From contig DGSN01000076.1 in assembly GCA_002393575.1 (NCBI GenBank), forward strand, positions 1 to 22,993: DNA of 22,993 nucleotides, read 5' to 3'. Of the stretch, positions 22,941 to 22,993 are shown piece after piece (position 1 is the first letter of the stretch; every line of letters begins with the position of its first letter). This DNA is from Prevotellaceae bacterium UBA4361 (lineage in GTDB: Bacteria; Bacteroidota; Bacteroidia; Bacteroidales; Bacteroidaceae). The notes beneath the pieces are model-generated. The model had not been told where the DNA came from. It made no database searches and was given only the letters and a program-made list of their open reading frames with translations. A program made the translations under genes and the position numbers.

Positions 22941-22993
22941 GAGAATAAAAAGCATTCCATGTAATTATTAATTAAACTTTCCCATCTCTGGAA

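Overview
The window is a stretch of Bacteroidota chromosome, most likely Prevotella or a close relative in the Bacteroidales. Three things support this: a complete 2546-codon sprA (outer-membrane translocon of the type IX secretion system), several promoters of the Bacteroidota form TTTG-N20-TAnnTTTG, and intergenic regions packed with short dispersed repeats of the kind common in this group. I see no tRNA, rRNA, CRISPR array, transposase or integrase gene.

Left part (1-3460, leftward): the first 33 codons of a secreted protein running off the edge, a repeat-rich spacer, an AGCS-family sodium:alanine symporter and a single-domain M16 zinc peptidase. A divergent gap then leads to a rightward cluster (3586-13315): sprA, an unrecognised 229-residue protein and a secreted subtilisin-like protease. 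These three overlap at their stop/start codons (TGATG, ATGA) and form one translation-coupled unit ending at a hairpin terminator.

Middle part (13450-17400) is an accessory-looking segment. A strong promoter drives what appears to be a structured non-coding RNA of about 255 nt with a long rod-like fold resembling 6S RNA. It leads through mutually exclusive hairpins directly into an AT-rich gene for an EcoRI-family adenine methyltransferase. That gene overlaps by 4 nt (ATGA) with a DUF262-HNH nuclease of the GmrSD/SspE type, giving a compact two-gene modification plus nuclease system. A 196-bp palindromic repeat element follows, then a stand-alone phosphoribosyltransferase-fold protein and an inverted-repeat-bounded AT-rich spacer.

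Right part (17439-22993, rightward): an unrecognised 483-residue protein with an acidic linker, exonuclease VII large and small subunits (xseA, xseB) separated by a 21-unit heptamer array, nucleoside diphosphate kinase (ndk) behind a textbook Bacteroidota promoter, and a secreted M23-LysM cell-wall peptidase with a strong terminator. The end holds a second, inverted copy of the 196-bp palindromic element and a second copy of a 30-nt AT-rich repeat.

The most notable features are the methyltransferase/DUF262-HNH pair and its leader RNA, the two palindromic elements whose hairpins differ by compensating changes, and a dispersed G/C-rich repeat sitting in frame inside the N-terminus of sprA. No searches or folding programs were run; pairings were read by eye.
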